A stretch of DNA of 42,368 nt. It comes from JBAVEL01 sp049587715. Its GTDB lineage: Bacteria; Bacteroidota; Ignavibacteria; UBA10030; UBA6906. The notes under the pieces are model-generated. The model worked only from the letters and a program-made list of their open reading frames with translations, made no database searches and was not told where the DNA came from. A program made the position numbers and the translations under genes. The first letter of the stretch is position 1. Each line of letters starts with the position of its first letter. Location of the stretch: NCBI GenBank assembly GCA_049587715.1, contig JBAVEL010000163.1:1-42368 (forward strand), given 5' to 3'. Positions 16,501-24,454 of this stretch are shown here, piece after piece.

Positions 16501-16877
16501 TGGCTGTTGTTCTCCCCCGTCCCCACCCACACGCGTGCGGGGTTCCGCTCGTCCAGGGCCACGCACCCGATGGAGTAGGATCCCTCGCCGTCGAAGACCG
16601 GCTCGAATGTGGTCCCGGCGTTGGTGGTCTTCCAGACACCTCCCGAGGCCACAGCCGCATAGTACTCCGTGGGATCACACCCCCGCACCGCCAGATCCCC
16701 CACCCGGCCCGAGGTGAGGGCGGGCCCCAGGGAGCGGAACCGGAGACCCGCGATGGTCCCCTCCACAAGCCCTTTCTCCTCCCCTCCGGGGCTTTTCTTC
16801 TTCTCTCCCGCGCTTTCCGGACTCCACACAAGGAGTGCCGCAAGCAGGAAACCCGTCACGACCGTTCGTGCGCGCAT
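13575..16877 (-). CDS. Large secreted BNR/sortilin-like beta-propeller protein
   Basis: A protein of 1100 residues with an N-terminal signal peptide (MRARTVVTGFLLAALLVWS). Many Asp-box (BNR) repeats follow, for example VYRSDDGGKSWTN, LYKTTDGGGSWNAV, LYKSEDGGKTWRK, VYRSTDRGESWEK and LYESFDRGRTWKF, forming a VPS10/sortilin-type ten-bladed propeller. The C-terminal third contains an Ig-like or wing segment (GIHRVEWDLRYAPTTP) and a helical tail. Such proteins are often annotated as glycosyl hydrolase, but the Asp box alone does not prove catalysis. The start at 16877 is chosen for the signal peptide; the frame runs on upstream without one. It has no T9SS sorting domain. The genes on both sides are on the same strand, separated by 95 and 74 bases. 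Confidence 0.88.
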   Translation of the reverse strand: MRARTVVTGFLLAALLVWSPESAGEKKKSPGGEEKGLVEGTIAGLRFRSLGPALTSGRVGDLAVRGCDPTEYYAAVASGGVWKTTNAGTTFEPVFDGEGSYSIGCVALDERNPARVWVGTGENNSQRSVSYGDGVYRSDDGGKSWTNTGLKRSEHIGKILVDPRSSDIVYAAAQGPLWGPGGDRGLYKTTDGGGSWNAVLSISPNTGVTDIAMDPRNPDLLYAASYQRRRHVWTLINGGPESALYKSEDGGKTWRKLTRGLPAEEMGRIGLALSPVRPDVVFALIELAGRKGGVYRSTDRGESWEKRGDYASASAQYYSELVCDPLDPDRIYSMDVYLKVSQDGGRTWRNLGEKAKHVDNHALWVNPQNTSHYLAGGDGGLYESFDRGRTWKFLPNLPVTQFYRVTVDNALPFYNIYGGTQDNCTIGGPSRTVSSAGVNNCDWFITTSGDGFETQVDPEDPGIVYSQSQYGGLVRHDRRSGEITGIRPVEGKGEPPLRWNWDSPLIISPHAHTRLYFAANILFRSDDRGDSWIPVSGDLTRALDRNALPVMGTVWGVDAVAKNASTSLYGNITALSESPVAEGILWTGSDDGLIHVSENGGAAWRKIEGVPGVPERAYVSRLEASRHDARTVYAAFDHHKEADFRPYLYRSTDAGRSWSSIAGNLPANGPVYALAEDHGKPELLFAGTEFGVFCTVDGGKKWIRMTGGLPTIAVRDIDIQRRENDLVLGTFGRGFYVLDDYAPLRDLTETVLEREAHLFGTRQALMYIQSRPYGYKGKAFLGETFYMGENLGPAAILTYYLKEDLKTRKERRQALEKEARKRGDPAAYPSWEELRREDEEEPPAVLLTITDEEGNTVRRLTGGVKAGIHRVEWDLRYAPTTPASLSGPDPEDAFAEPDQGPFAMPGVYRCTVSARVDGTERVLAGPVSFTAVLLRNTTLPAADRGGLSAFQMRVGELQRAAYGAGRLLDEMKGRMALLRKAAEDAHRAPAGMAEECSRLEGKMNLLLRRLRGDRTLRSRNEGTPPSIMDRIDGIVGDQWLSSSAPTLTMRRSLEAAEEEFEPLVAELRGLAGTDMKALEESLEGAAAPWTPGRIPMWKRP

Positions 16878-16903
16878 GGTGAACCTCGATATGGTGAACG
16901 GTG

Positions 16904-16923
16904 CCCGCGGGCGATCCCGCGGG
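16904..16923. repeat. Perfect 8-bp GC hairpin between the GNAT and BNR genes
   Basis: Both arms read CCCGCGGG (16904-16911 and 16916-16923), separated by CGAT. There is no T-run on either side, so intrinsic termination is doubtful. It could stabilise the 3' end of the upstream GNAT message. Confidence 0.5.
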
Positions 16924-16951
16924 ATGAAGCGGGCAGGAACGGGGCCCGTGA

Positions 16952-17503
16952 TCAGGCGCCCCGCCGCCGGAATTCCTCGGCCGTCATGCCGTACATGAGC
17001 TGGTCTATGACCTGCCCGTTCTTGTAAACGCACTTGCGGAACCGCCCCTCGAGGGTGAAGCCCGCCTTCTCCAGCACCCGGGAGGAGGCCGGATTCCATT
17101 CGAACACCCCGGCGAACATCCGGGAGAGGGGGAACTCCCCGAAGGCGTAGGCCAGCACCTTCTCCACGGCGCAACTGGCAATCCCCTTTCCCCAGAAGGG
17201 CTCCCCCAGCCAGTACCCAAGCTCCGCCGAAAGACGATACACATCGGCCTGCATCTGGAATCCGATCCCGCCGATCGCCTCCCCTCCCGTTGCAACGGCG
17301 AAGTGGGTCTCGGGACTGGCCCCGCAGACCGAAGCCAGATAGGCGCGGGCATCGGCCCCGGTGTAGGGGAAGGGGAAGGTATCCCGGACGTTGATCCAGA
17401 CATTCCGGTTGTTGGCGTACCGCGCAAGGGACCCCGCGTCATGCTCCTCCCAACTCCTCACCATGAACTCCCCTGCCGGGACGCGGAATGGAAAGGCGTG
17501 CAT
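16952..17503 (-). CDS. GNAT acetyltransferase, RimJ/RimL type
   Basis: A 183-residue acetyl-CoA-dependent N-acetyltransferase. Visible family blocks are FMVRSWEEHDAGSLARYANN at the start, ELGYWLGEPFWGKGIASCAV (acetyl-CoA binding loop) and the C-terminal NPASSRVLEKAGFTLEGRFRK with the usual G-F turn. RimJ/L-type enzymes acetylate ribosomal-protein N-termini or small amines; the substrate here is unknown. The ATG at 17503 shares one base with the stop of the upstream DUF4203-like gene (TGATG), so a long open frame extending upstream to 18082 is discarded. It is the last gene of the 20511-16952 unit. Confidence 0.9.
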   Translation of the reverse strand: MHAFPFRVPAGEFMVRSWEEHDAGSLARYANNRNVWINVRDTFPFPYTGADARAYLASVCGASPETHFAVATGGEAIGGIGFQMQADVYRLSAELGYWLGEPFWGKGIASCAVEKVLAYAFGEFPLSRMFAGVFEWNPASSRVLEKAGFTLEGRFRKCVYKNGQVIDQLMYGMTAEEFRRRGA

Positions 17504-18039
17504 CACTCTTTCCGCGCTTCGCCCTTCGCCTTCCGGGGGCCGCGGGAACGGAACTGGAACAGGATGCCCCCCAGGGCAAGAAGAAGGAACACCAGGTCCC
17601 CCGGGCGTCCCTCCACCGGAAGTACGCTGCCGATCAGCAGGGCCCCCGCCAGAGAGGAGAGCACCACGAGGGCCCATTCGAAGACCCGGGAGAGCGCCAC
17701 GGCCCCCAGGACACCGGCGGCGGCAACCACAAGCCACATCATGGCTCCCGCATCCCACCCCTCCAGTCCCGCCATCCGGTAGGCCACAAGGGCGCCCGCA
17801 ACAAAGCCGGCGGCGATGAGGGCAGCCTTCTGAAGGAAGACCGCCGCCAGGGCCGCCCCCGCCCCCAGGAGCAGGGCTCCCACGAGCACCCAGGGCTCCT
17901 GAGGACCCCCGAGCAGAGGGGGCCCGAACGTGATGCCCGCCAGAAACCCCAGCCCCGCCACGCAGAGCCAGAACAGCTTCCGGCCGTAGAGGAGGAGCAG
18001 AATGCCGACGGCAATGGTCACAATCGTGGTGGTCATCAT
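17503..18039 (-). CDS. DUF4203/TMEM198-like multi-pass membrane protein
   Basis: A 178-residue very hydrophobic protein with about six or seven transmembrane segments, rich in Gly and Ala, and a short basic tail (RSRGPRKAKGEARKE). The repeated pattern of a glycine-rich helix pair followed by a G-F-L-A-G motif matches the DUF4203/TMEM198 group, whose function in bacteria is unknown. It overlaps the upstream YbaK-like gene by ATGA and the downstream GNAT gene by one base, so it sits in a tightly coupled unit. No functional residue can be singled out. Confidence 0.65.
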   Translation of the reverse strand: MMTTTIVTIAVGILLLLYGRKLFWLCVAGLGFLAGITFGPPLLGGPQEPWVLVGALLLGAGAALAAVFLQKAALIAAGFVAGALVAYRMAGLEGWDAGAMMWLVVAAAGVLGAVALSRVFEWALVVLSSLAGALLIGSVLPVEGRPGDLVFLLLALGGILFQFRSRGPRKAKGEARKE

Positions 18040-18530
18040 GGGGCGGGATCCTCGGCAATGTCGGCGATGCGTCCCTGCGCAATCCGGAGGTACTCCGCTC
18101 CCTCCATGATGACGCTCCGCACGGGGGAGGCGGCGTTGAAGGCCACTCTGGGGTTCCCTTCCAGGCCCGCGTCGATCACCAGATCAAACGGCAGGACGGG
18201 ACGTCCGAAGGGGGGAACGGTGCCTGGCATGAGCCCCGTCAGGTCCATCAGCTCCCCGGGGGTGGCAAACCGGATCTTCCGGCAGGCGAATGCCGCCCGG
18301 AGCTTCCGGCTGTCCAGCTTCCGTGCCGCGCTCAGCACGCAGAGCTGGAACCGGTCCTCCACCTTGAGCAGGATGGCCTTTGCCCCGTGCTCCAGGGGCT
18401 CCCCCCGCGCCCGGGCGGACTCCTGTGAGGTGCGCGTGGGCTCGTGCTCCACCATACGGTAGGCGGCGCCCTCGGCGTCCAGGAACGCGCGGAGCGCCTC
18501 CTCCGCCCTCCCCGCTCCCCGTTCATCCAC
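18036..18530 (-). CDS. YbaK/EbsC-family aminoacyl-tRNA deacylase-like protein
   Basis: The 164-residue protein of the YbaK/prolyl-tRNA editing domain superfamily, in which free-standing members hydrolyse mischarged tRNAs such as Ala- or Cys-tRNA(Pro). Visible features are a helix followed by YRMVEHEPTRTSQESARARG, the conserved lysine in AKAILLKVEDRF, LDSRKLRAAF and the GTVPPFG loop typical of the family. GTG at 18530 is preferred because it overlaps the stop of the upstream FeS gene by eight bases. An ATG at 18575 would overlap more. The substrate is not determinable from sequence. Confidence 0.75.
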   Translation of the reverse strand: MDERGAGRAEEALRAFLDAEGAAYRMVEHEPTRTSQESARARGEPLEHGAKAILLKVEDRFQLCVLSAARKLDSRKLRAAFACRKIRFATPGELMDLTGLMPGTVPPFGRPVLPFDLVIDAGLEGNPRVAFNAASPVRSVIMEGAEYLRIAQGRIADIAEDPAP

Positions 18531-20511
18531 GGGCCGGCTCCGGAACTTCAAGGCGCTCCAGCAGGATCTCCGCAACGTCCTTGACCGCCGTTCTCCCCGA
18601 CGGATCCTGCGCCTTGAGGCCGTCGGTCAGCATGGTCATGCAGAACGGACACCCCGTGCCGACCACTCCGGCCCCCGTCTTCAGGGCCTCGGCGGTGCGC
18701 TCCTCGTTGACGCGGGTTCCCTCCCGCTCCTCCATCCACATCCTTCCCCCTCCCGCCCCGCAGCAGAAGCTCCGGTCCCCGTGCCGTTCCATCTCCGTCC
18801 GGGAGTCCGACACCGCATCCAGGACGGCGCGGGGGGCCTCATACTCCCCCGCATACCGCCCCAGGTAGCAGGGATCGTGGAACGTGACCCGTTCCCCTCC
18901 CGGGGCCCGCACCCGCAGCCGCCCTTCTTCCAGGAGGCGCCGGAGGAAGACGCTGTGGTGGATCACCTCGTAGGTCCCGCCGAAGGCGGGGTATTCCTTT
19001 CCGAGGGCCTGCAGGCAGTGGGGACAGGTGACCACGATTTTCCGTACCCCGTACCGGTTGAGGGTCGCGATATTCTCGGCAATGAGCGTCTGTGCCAGGT
19101 ACTCGTTTCCCATCCGGCGGGCGGGGTCCCCCGTGCACTTCTCCTCCGTGCCCAGGATGGCGAACCGCACCCCCGCCGTCTGCAGGAGCCGCGCAAAGGC
19201 CTGCGAGACCTTCCGGTACCGCGCATCGTACGACCCCGCGCACCCCACCCAGAAGAGGATCTCCGCATCGGGGCTCTCGCTCATGAGCGGGATCCCCATC
19301 CCCTCGGCCCAGTCCGCCCGGGTCGAATGGCCGAATCCCCAGGGGGTGTAGTTCCTCTCCAGGTTGGAGAAGACGGTCTTCACCTCCTCGGGGAACCGCG
19401 ACTCATTCAGGACCAGCGCCCTTCGCATCTCCACGATGGTCCCCACGTGCTCGATCATGACCGGGCACTCCTGCATGCAGGCCATGCAGGTGGTGCAGGC
19501 CCAGAGCTCACCCTCGGTGATGAAACCGTCCAGGAGCCGCCGGGCCGGAGGTTCGGCCCCGCCTCCGGCGGGCGCCGCCCCTGTTCCCCGCTCCAGGGTG
19601 CGGGCCCTGATATCCACCATGATCTTCTTCGGGCTGAGGGGCTTGCCCGTCAGGTTGGCCGGGCAGGAGGCCGTGCAGCGCCCGCATTCCGTGCATGTGT
19701 AGCCGTCCAGGAGCTGCTTCCAGGTCAGATCCTCCGTGTCGGCGGCCCCCCAGCGGACAAGCGTCTCGTCCGCCAGATCGATCGGCCGGAGCGCCCCCCG
19801 GGGGCCGAGGTCCGAGAAATAGACGTTGGGGATGGAGGAGAGCACGTGCAGGTGCTTGGAGAAGGGAAGGTAGTTCAGGAAGCCCAGCACGGTCAGCATG
19901 TGGGCCCAGAAGAAGAACCCGTGCCAGAGGGGGGCTCCTCCGGGGGGGAAGATCCCCGCAAGGAGTCCCGACACCAGGCGCCCTTCCGCAGGGCCGCCAT
20001 CCATCGCCGCGCGGGCCGCATTCTGTCCGAACATGGTGAGCATCACGACGAAGATCATCACCAGCACCGCCACGGCGTCGGCCCGGGCGCGGCCCTCCAC
20101 CGAAAGGCGGGGGGGGGAAAAGGCGATTCTCCTCACCAGGCTCACCAGCACCGCCCCCGCCACCAGGGCGCCCGTCAGCTCCTGGAGAAACGCCAGGGGG
20201 GGGTAGAGCGGTCCCAGGAAGGAGAAGGAGAACCCCTCCCGGAAACCCTCCCCCACGGATTCCAGGACACTCGAAAGGAGAACCACGAATCCCCAGAAGA
20301 TGAGGGCATGCAGCAGCCCCGCCAGGGGTTCCCTCAGGAGCTTCGTCTGCCCGAAAGCCACCCTCAGAACCGTGAGGGCGCGCAGGAAGGGGCGGTCCCA
20401 CCGGTTCTCCTTCCGTCCCGTCCCGAGACGTTCCAGGAGCCGCCGCGTATTGCGGGCGAAGAGGGCGAGCGCCGCGGCCAGAGTGAGCGCGAACAGGATG
20501 GAGTGAAGCAT
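18523..20511 (-). CDS. Membrane FeS oxidoreductase (heterodisulfide-reductase-related), resembling ETF:menaquinone oxidoreductase
   Basis: The 662-residue protein combines an N-terminal NarI-like membrane part (about five or six helices to residue ~230, with candidate haem-ligand histidines), two [4Fe-4S] motifs at 273-284 (CTECGRCTASCP) and 339-350 (CTTCMACMQECP), and two cysteine-rich CCG modules (CPHCLQAL, then FCCGAGGGRMWMEE and CPFCMTML). This layout is known from the membrane FeS (DUF224) proteins that pass electrons from EtfAB to menaquinone during fatty-acid oxidation. No etfAB lies in the window, so that role is inference. Related enzymes oxidise other donors. A promoter lies upstream, and downstream genes overlap, forming a four-gene unit. 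Confidence 0.85.
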   Translation of the reverse strand: MLHSILFALTLAAALALFARNTRRLLERLGTGRKENRWDRPFLRALTVLRVAFGQTKLLREPLAGLLHALIFWGFVVLLSSVLESVGEGFREGFSFSFLGPLYPPLAFLQELTGALVAGAVLVSLVRRIAFSPPRLSVEGRARADAVAVLVMIFVVMLTMFGQNAARAAMDGGPAEGRLVSGLLAGIFPPGGAPLWHGFFFWAHMLTVLGFLNYLPFSKHLHVLSSIPNVYFSDLGPRGALRPIDLADETLVRWGAADTEDLTWKQLLDGYTCTECGRCTASCPANLTGKPLSPKKIMVDIRARTLERGTGAAPAGGGAEPPARRLLDGFITEGELWACTTCMACMQECPVMIEHVGTIVEMRRALVLNESRFPEEVKTVFSNLERNYTPWGFGHSTRADWAEGMGIPLMSESPDAEILFWVGCAGSYDARYRKVSQAFARLLQTAGVRFAILGTEEKCTGDPARRMGNEYLAQTLIAENIATLNRYGVRKIVVTCPHCLQALGKEYPAFGGTYEVIHHSVFLRRLLEEGRLRVRAPGGERVTFHDPCYLGRYAGEYEAPRAVLDAVSDSRTEMERHGDRSFCCGAGGGRMWMEEREGTRVNEERTAEALKTGAGVVGTGCPFCMTMLTDGLKAQDPSGRTAVKDVAEILLERLEVPEPARG

Positions 20512-20556
20512 GAGGAACCCCGGATTGGTCGCACGAAGGGGGACAAACGCACGGGG

Positions 20557-20585
20557 AATATAGGGTGAATGACGGAGAAGCTCAA
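20557..20585 (-). promoter_or_regulatory. Predicted promoter of the FeS oxidoreductase unit
   Basis: Reading leftwards, TTGAGC (20585-20580), a 17-base spacer and TATATT (20562-20557) place a start near 20550, about 40 bases ahead of the ATG. It lies in the 96-bp gap after the PhzF-like gene. Confidence 0.55.
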
Positions 20586-20607
20586 CCGCGCTGCGCCCCC
20601 CCAGGGG

Positions 20608-21525
20608 TCAGGCCCCCGAGGCGAGCAGCATCTGGCCGCTCAGGATGGTCACGGCGCGCCCCCCGATCCGCAGGGAGCCGATCTCCCCCTTCTCCACGGA
20701 GAGATGGATGAGAACCCTCCCCTTCCTGCCCATCACGTCCCCCTGCTCCCCCACGAGCGTGAGGGATCCCCCGGGGGCCTCCAGCTTCCCGAACCGGAAG
20801 AGGTACGCTCCCAGGGGGCCGTTGGCCGAGCCCGTCACCGGATCCTCCTCGATCCCCACGGGGGGCGCGAAGAACCGGGAGTGCACGGCGGATGTGCGCT
20901 CCACCGTCTCCGTGGTGAAGGCGCAGAGCCCCAGCAGGTTCCTGTTTCTCAGGAACTGGGAGAGGGCGAAGAAGTTGGGCTTCATGGCGAACATGGTGTG
21001 GAGGCGCCGGACGGGAACGTACAGATAATCGGTCCGCACGATCGGCATCCGGTTCTCGAACTCGTCCAGCGAGATGTTGAGAACCCGCATCACGTCCAGC
21101 TTGTACTGGCCGGCCCGCACGAAGTCGGGGACGTGCAGGCCGAACGAGATGTTCACGCCCCCGGGGCCCTTCTCCACCGTCACGGGGAGGTTTCCCGAGC
21201 GGGTCTCCACGGTGAAGTGGTAGGTGTTCGGCTCCAGCATGCCGTACATTCCGTCTTCGGCCAGGGCGTGGAAGGCGGCAATGGTGGCGTGCCCGCACAG
21301 GGGAACTTCGACGGTGGGTGTGAACCAGCGGATGCGCAGATCCGCCCCCGGGCGTTCCGCCGGAAGGATGAAGGCGGTCTCGGGAGCCGCCATCTCCCGG
21401 GCGATGAGCTGCATCCGTTCCTCGCTCAGTCCCGCCGCATCCTCCACCACGCCCGCGGGGTTGCCCGTGAGGGGGGTTTCGGTGAAGGCGTCCACCTTCT
21501 TGATGCGAACGCTCACCCGGCCCAT
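20608..21525 (-). CDS. PhzF-family isomerase/epimerase-like protein
   Basis: The 305-residue protein has the PhzF fold (two diaminopimelate-epimerase-like halves). Visible motifs are KKVDAFTETPLTGNPAGVV near the N-terminus, with the catalytic glutamate expected in AAPETAFIL, then VPLCGHATIAAFHAL and IEEDPVTGSANGPLGAYL. Characterised relatives isomerise phenazine precursors, but most PhzF-like proteins have unknown substrates, and no phenazine genes are present here. The start at 21525 is chosen because GGGAG lies eight bases upstream. ATG at 21576 in the same frame is possible. Confidence 0.88.
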   Translation of the reverse strand: MGRVSVRIKKVDAFTETPLTGNPAGVVEDAAGLSEERMQLIAREMAAPETAFILPAERPGADLRIRWFTPTVEVPLCGHATIAAFHALAEDGMYGMLEPNTYHFTVETRSGNLPVTVEKGPGGVNISFGLHVPDFVRAGQYKLDVMRVLNISLDEFENRMPIVRTDYLYVPVRRLHTMFAMKPNFFALSQFLRNRNLLGLCAFTTETVERTSAVHSRFFAPPVGIEEDPVTGSANGPLGAYLFRFGKLEAPGGSLTLVGEQGDVMGRKGRVLIHLSVEKGEIGSLRIGGRAVTILSGQMLLASGA

Positions 21526-21601
21526 TGCGCCGGCTCCCGGAAGCGGGGGGGCGGTCTGTGTGCTGCGCGTGGTCATGCGATCCGGCTGTGGATGCACCTC
21601 C

Positions 21602-22402
21602 TCAGGCAAACCCCTCAAGCGAAAAGCCGCAGAGCTCCTTCCGGGCGCGGACATAGACGAGCTGGCCCGCGTGCACCAGAAATGAATCACCCCCGGGGCC
21701 CGGTCTTCCCTCATCCAGCTCCTCGGAGAAGAGCGCTTTCCCGCTCCCCCTTTCGATCACCGCCAGGCGGGATCCGCATCCCCCCCCCGTGCGCGTGTGC
21801 ACGGCGGCAATCATGACGCGTGGGAGCTTCAGCAGTTCCACGCCCGCACGCTCCTCGGGCGCTCCAGAGAGTGCCCGCTCCAGCTCCGGGTCCCCGTCTC
21901 CGGGCCCGGGAAAGAATGTGATGGGGCCTTTCTCCTCCTCCCCCTCTTGCGGGGCGGCCGGCTCTCCCGTCCGGGGATCCAGACGGGTCTCGGCGGGTCC
22001 CTCCGGGCTTTCCTTCAGAAGGGTCAGGACCCCTCCCCTCACCCCGAGGAACGTCGCCGCCTCGTCTCTCCAGAGCTCCCTTCCATCCTGCAGGTCCACC
22101 GCGATGACCCCCTTGTGAAGGGGACAGTCCCGGGAGGCATAGCCGTGGAGGAAAGCCATCCCCTCTCCCGCCCACTCCACACCCACCCACCACCCCTGGC
22201 CGAACTCCCTTCCTCTCCACTTCAGGCGCCCGCCCGGAAGCTCTATGCAGAAGAAGCTGGCCCGTTTCTTCAGGGGATCCCTCTCTTCCCCGAGGAGCTC
22301 CGAAGCCCCTGCAGGAACAACCCGCCAGAGAAGACCCTCAGCCCTGAACCTCCAGGGTGCTGGAGGACTGATGGAGGGCTGCGCCGGAGGTTTCCGCACC
22401 AA
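21602..22402 (-). CDS. DUF4905-like hypothetical protein
   Basis: A 266-residue protein without signal peptide or membrane segment. The N-terminal half has LLWRVVPAG, RASFFCIELPGGRLKW, WWVGVEWAGEGMAFLHGY, KGVIAVDLQDGRELW and ATFLGVRGGVLTLL. This strand-rich pattern resembles DUF4905 proteins of Bacteroidota and Chlorobiota, with quinoprotein-like stretches of the type GVIAVDLQDGRELW. No ATG is available, so the start is TTG at 22402 or GTG at 22399, with no obvious Shine-Dalgarno site. It has its own predicted promoter (22435-22463). Function unknown. Confidence 0.7.
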   Translation of the reverse strand: MVRKPPAQPSISPPAPWRFRAEGLLWRVVPAGASELLGEERDPLKKRASFFCIELPGGRLKWRGREFGQGWWVGVEWAGEGMAFLHGYASRDCPLHKGVIAVDLQDGRELWRDEAATFLGVRGGVLTLLKESPEGPAETRLDPRTGEPAAPQEGEEEKGPITFFPGPGDGDPELERALSGAPEERAGVELLKLPRVMIAAVHTRTGGGCGSRLAVIERGSGKALFSEELDEGRPGPGGDSFLVHAGQLVYVRARKELCGFSLEGFA

Positions 22403-22434
22403 AGGGAGAGAGGCTTTCGCTAAAATCTTTGAAC

Positions 22435-22463
22435 AAGATAATAATTGCTGATGGGAGGTGCAA
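22435..22463 (-). promoter_or_regulatory. Predicted promoter of the DUF4905-like gene
   Basis: Reading leftwards, TTGCAC (22463-22458), 17 bases and TATCTT (22440-22435) lie in the AT-rich 76-bp gap after rdgB. The predicted leader is about 25 bases. Confidence 0.45.
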
Positions 22464-22478
22464 GCTGAATAATGGGGC

Positions 22479-23084
22479 CTAATGCCCCCTTTTCAGGACC
22501 TCCATCCTGAGGTAGGCGGCCATCTGCTCCATGGCCCGGGCTCTGTGGCTCAGGGCGTTCTTCTCATGGAGTGTCATTTCGGCGAGTGTCCGGGATGAAC
22601 CCGAAGGGAGGAAGATGGGGTCGTAACCGAAGCCGTGCATCCCGCGGGGGGCTTCCAGGATGACCCCTCCGAGAACCCCCTGCGCGGTTTTCTCCATCTC
22701 GGCCGATACGAAGGCGACAACGCACCGGAACCGGGCCCCCCTTCTCCGGGGGGGCACCCCCCTCATCTCCCCCAGAAGCTTCCGGCAGTTGTCCGAATAG
22801 GTGGCTCCCTCCCCGGCATACCGGGAGGAGTAAACGCCGGGTGCGTCGTTCAGGTAGTGCACTTCCAGCCCCGTGTCGTCCGCCAGGGATGGTATCCGGA
22901 GATGCCGGAACGCCGCCCGGGCCTTTGCGAGGGCATTCCCCTCCAGGGTGGGCTGATCCTCGGGTGTCTCGGGCACACCCGGGAAGTCCTCCAGGGAGAG
23001 CACCTTCACCCCCAGGTCCGCGAGCAGGCCCTCCAGCTCCGGCACCTTGTGCCGGTTTCGTGTGGCAAGCAGAATCTGTTGCAT
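22479..23084 (-). CDS. rdgB: XTP/dITP diphosphatase (RdgB/HAM1 family)
   Basis: House-cleaning enzyme hydrolysing non-canonical purine nucleoside triphosphates (XTP, ITP, dITP) to monophosphates. The 201-residue protein has the family blocks in order: LLATRNRHKVPELEGLL at the N-terminus, TLEGNALAKARAA, SLADDTGLEVHYLNDAPGVYSSRYAG, HGFGYDPIFLPSG and the C-terminal EKNALSHRARA. It has normal length and an ATG start. It lies 24 bases downstream of mtaD on the same strand and is probably co-transcribed with radA and mtaD. Confidence 0.95.
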   Translation of the reverse strand: MQQILLATRNRHKVPELEGLLADLGVKVLSLEDFPGVPETPEDQPTLEGNALAKARAAFRHLRIPSLADDTGLEVHYLNDAPGVYSSRYAGEGATYSDNCRKLLGEMRGVPPRRRGARFRCVVAFVSAEMEKTAQGVLGGVILEAPRGMHGFGYDPIFLPSGSSRTLAEMTLHEKNALSHRARAMEQMAAYLRMEVLKRGH

Positions 23085-23108
23085 GGTTCTCCCGTGAGGT
23101 GTCGGCCG

Positions 23109-24452
23109 TCAGGTGCGGACTCTGCCCAGAAGCGCCTTCAGCTCCTCCCTGGCTCGCGGGCGGACTCCCTCCTCCTCGATGGTGCAAAGCTCCCCGTCTC
23201 TCAGGAGCCACTCCCCGTCGGCCATCACGTCCCGGACATTTCCGGACGAACAACAATACACGATGGCGGATGCCACCTCCGCCCCCGTGGCGGGCGCCAG
23301 GGGGTTCCAGACTTTCTCCAGGTCCAGAAAGAGGATGTCCGCACGCTTCCCGGGTTCTATGCTGCCGATCCTCTCCTCCATCCCCAGACACCGGGCTCCG
23401 CCCCGGGTGGCGGTCTCCAGGACCGTCCACGCATCCATGGAGCGGGGTCCGCAGAGGGGCTTCTGGATGAGGGCGGCCAGGCGCATCTCCGTGAACATGT
23501 TCAGGGTGTTGTTGCAGGGGGCCCCGTCGGCGCCCAGGGAGACCTTGATCCCCTTCTGCATCATGCGGGGAACGGGGGCCACGCCTGAACCCAGCTTCAG
23601 GTTGGCCGACGGGCAATGCAACACGCCGGCGCGCCGCTTGGCCAGGAGGTCCAGCTCTCCCTCCCCCACATGGACGCAGTGCGCAAGGCAGGTGTTGTCG
23701 CCAAGGACGCCGATGGCGTCCAGGTACTCGATGTTCTCCATGGAGCAGCGCCGCCTCACCGCTTCCACCTCCCGCAGGTTTTCGGAGGCGTGCGTATGAA
23801 AGAGGGATCCGGGATGGGATCTCGTGATCTCGTACGCCCCCCGCAGGAGCTCCTCCGTGGAGGAGAGAACGAATCTCGGAGCCACGGCGTATCCCACCCT
23901 GCCGCCCGCGCTCCCGTGCCAGGCCTCAGCCTCCGCCCGGGCCGAAGAGAGGGCGGCGGAGGTTGTTTCCTTCAGGGCGGGATACAGGTCATTCAGGTCC
24001 ATGAGGGCCTTTCCCACCATCGCCCGGATTCCGCTCTCCGTCACGGCCCGCACGATCTCCTCCTCGTGGCGGATGGTGCCCATGTCCATCAGGGTGGTGG
24101 CGCCCGACCGTATCAGCTCCGCCAGTCCCACAAGGGCGGAGGCCCGGATGGACGCGGCGCTGTGCGCCGCCTCGAAGGGGAGGATCCTCTGCTGGAGCCA
24201 GTCCAGGAGATCCAGGTCGTCCGCCAGTCCGCGGAAGAGGGTCTGGCAGAGGTGCACATGGGTGTGGATGAACCCCGGAAGCGCCGTGCGCCCGCCGAGG
24301 TCCGTCGCCGGACCCGCCCAGCGCGCCGCCTCCCCCGGGCCCAGCACCTCCCGGATCACGGGCCCCTCCAGGACGATTCCCCCTCCCTCCACCACACGGC
24401 GCTCCCTGTCCATGGTCAGGATGCGGCCCGTGCGGAGGATCCTCTTCTCCAT
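23109..24452 (-). CDS. mtaD: 5-methylthioadenosine/S-adenosylhomocysteine (or 5'-deoxyadenosine) deaminase
   Basis: Amidohydrolase of the MtaD/TRZ-ATZ family that deaminates by-products of S-adenosylmethionine chemistry. The 447-residue protein shows the metal ligands HTHVH at 63-67, the third ligand in SLFHTHASENLREVE, HCVHV and the aspartate in SLGADGAPCNNTLNMF, followed by the PGKRADILFLDL C-terminal signature. Guanine deaminases and chlorohydrolases share the fold. The LGADGAPCNN and LCQTLFRGLADDLDLLDWL motifs favour the MTA/SAH/deoxyadenosine group. It begins two bases after radA ends. Confidence 0.88.
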   Translation of the reverse strand: MEKRILRTGRILTMDRERRVVEGGGIVLEGPVIREVLGPGEAARWAGPATDLGGRTALPGFIHTHVHLCQTLFRGLADDLDLLDWLQQRILPFEAAHSAASIRASALVGLAELIRSGATTLMDMGTIRHEEEIVRAVTESGIRAMVGKALMDLNDLYPALKETTSAALSSARAEAEAWHGSAGGRVGYAVAPRFVLSSTEELLRGAYEITRSHPGSLFHTHASENLREVEAVRRRCSMENIEYLDAIGVLGDNTCLAHCVHVGEGELDLLAKRRAGVLHCPSANLKLGSGVAPVPRMMQKGIKVSLGADGAPCNNTLNMFTEMRLAALIQKPLCGPRSMDAWTVLETATRGGARCLGMEERIGSIEPGKRADILFLDLEKVWNPLAPATGAEVASAIVYCCSSGNVRDVMADGEWLLRDGELCTIEEEGVRPRAREELKALLGRVRT

Positions 24453-24454
24453 GG

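Noticed and set aside
13575..16877. Calling the large BNR protein a glycosyl hydrolase or sialidase
   Set aside because: Asp-box repeats alone do not show the catalytic residues. The sortilin-like architecture is more often non-catalytic, so only the fold is claimed.
22474..22493. Hairpin GGGGC/GCCCC followed by TTTT, like an intrinsic terminator on the plus strand
   Set aside because: No plus-strand gene ends here. On the minus strand the hairpin covers the rdgB stop codon and is followed by ATTATT, too weak to call a terminator.
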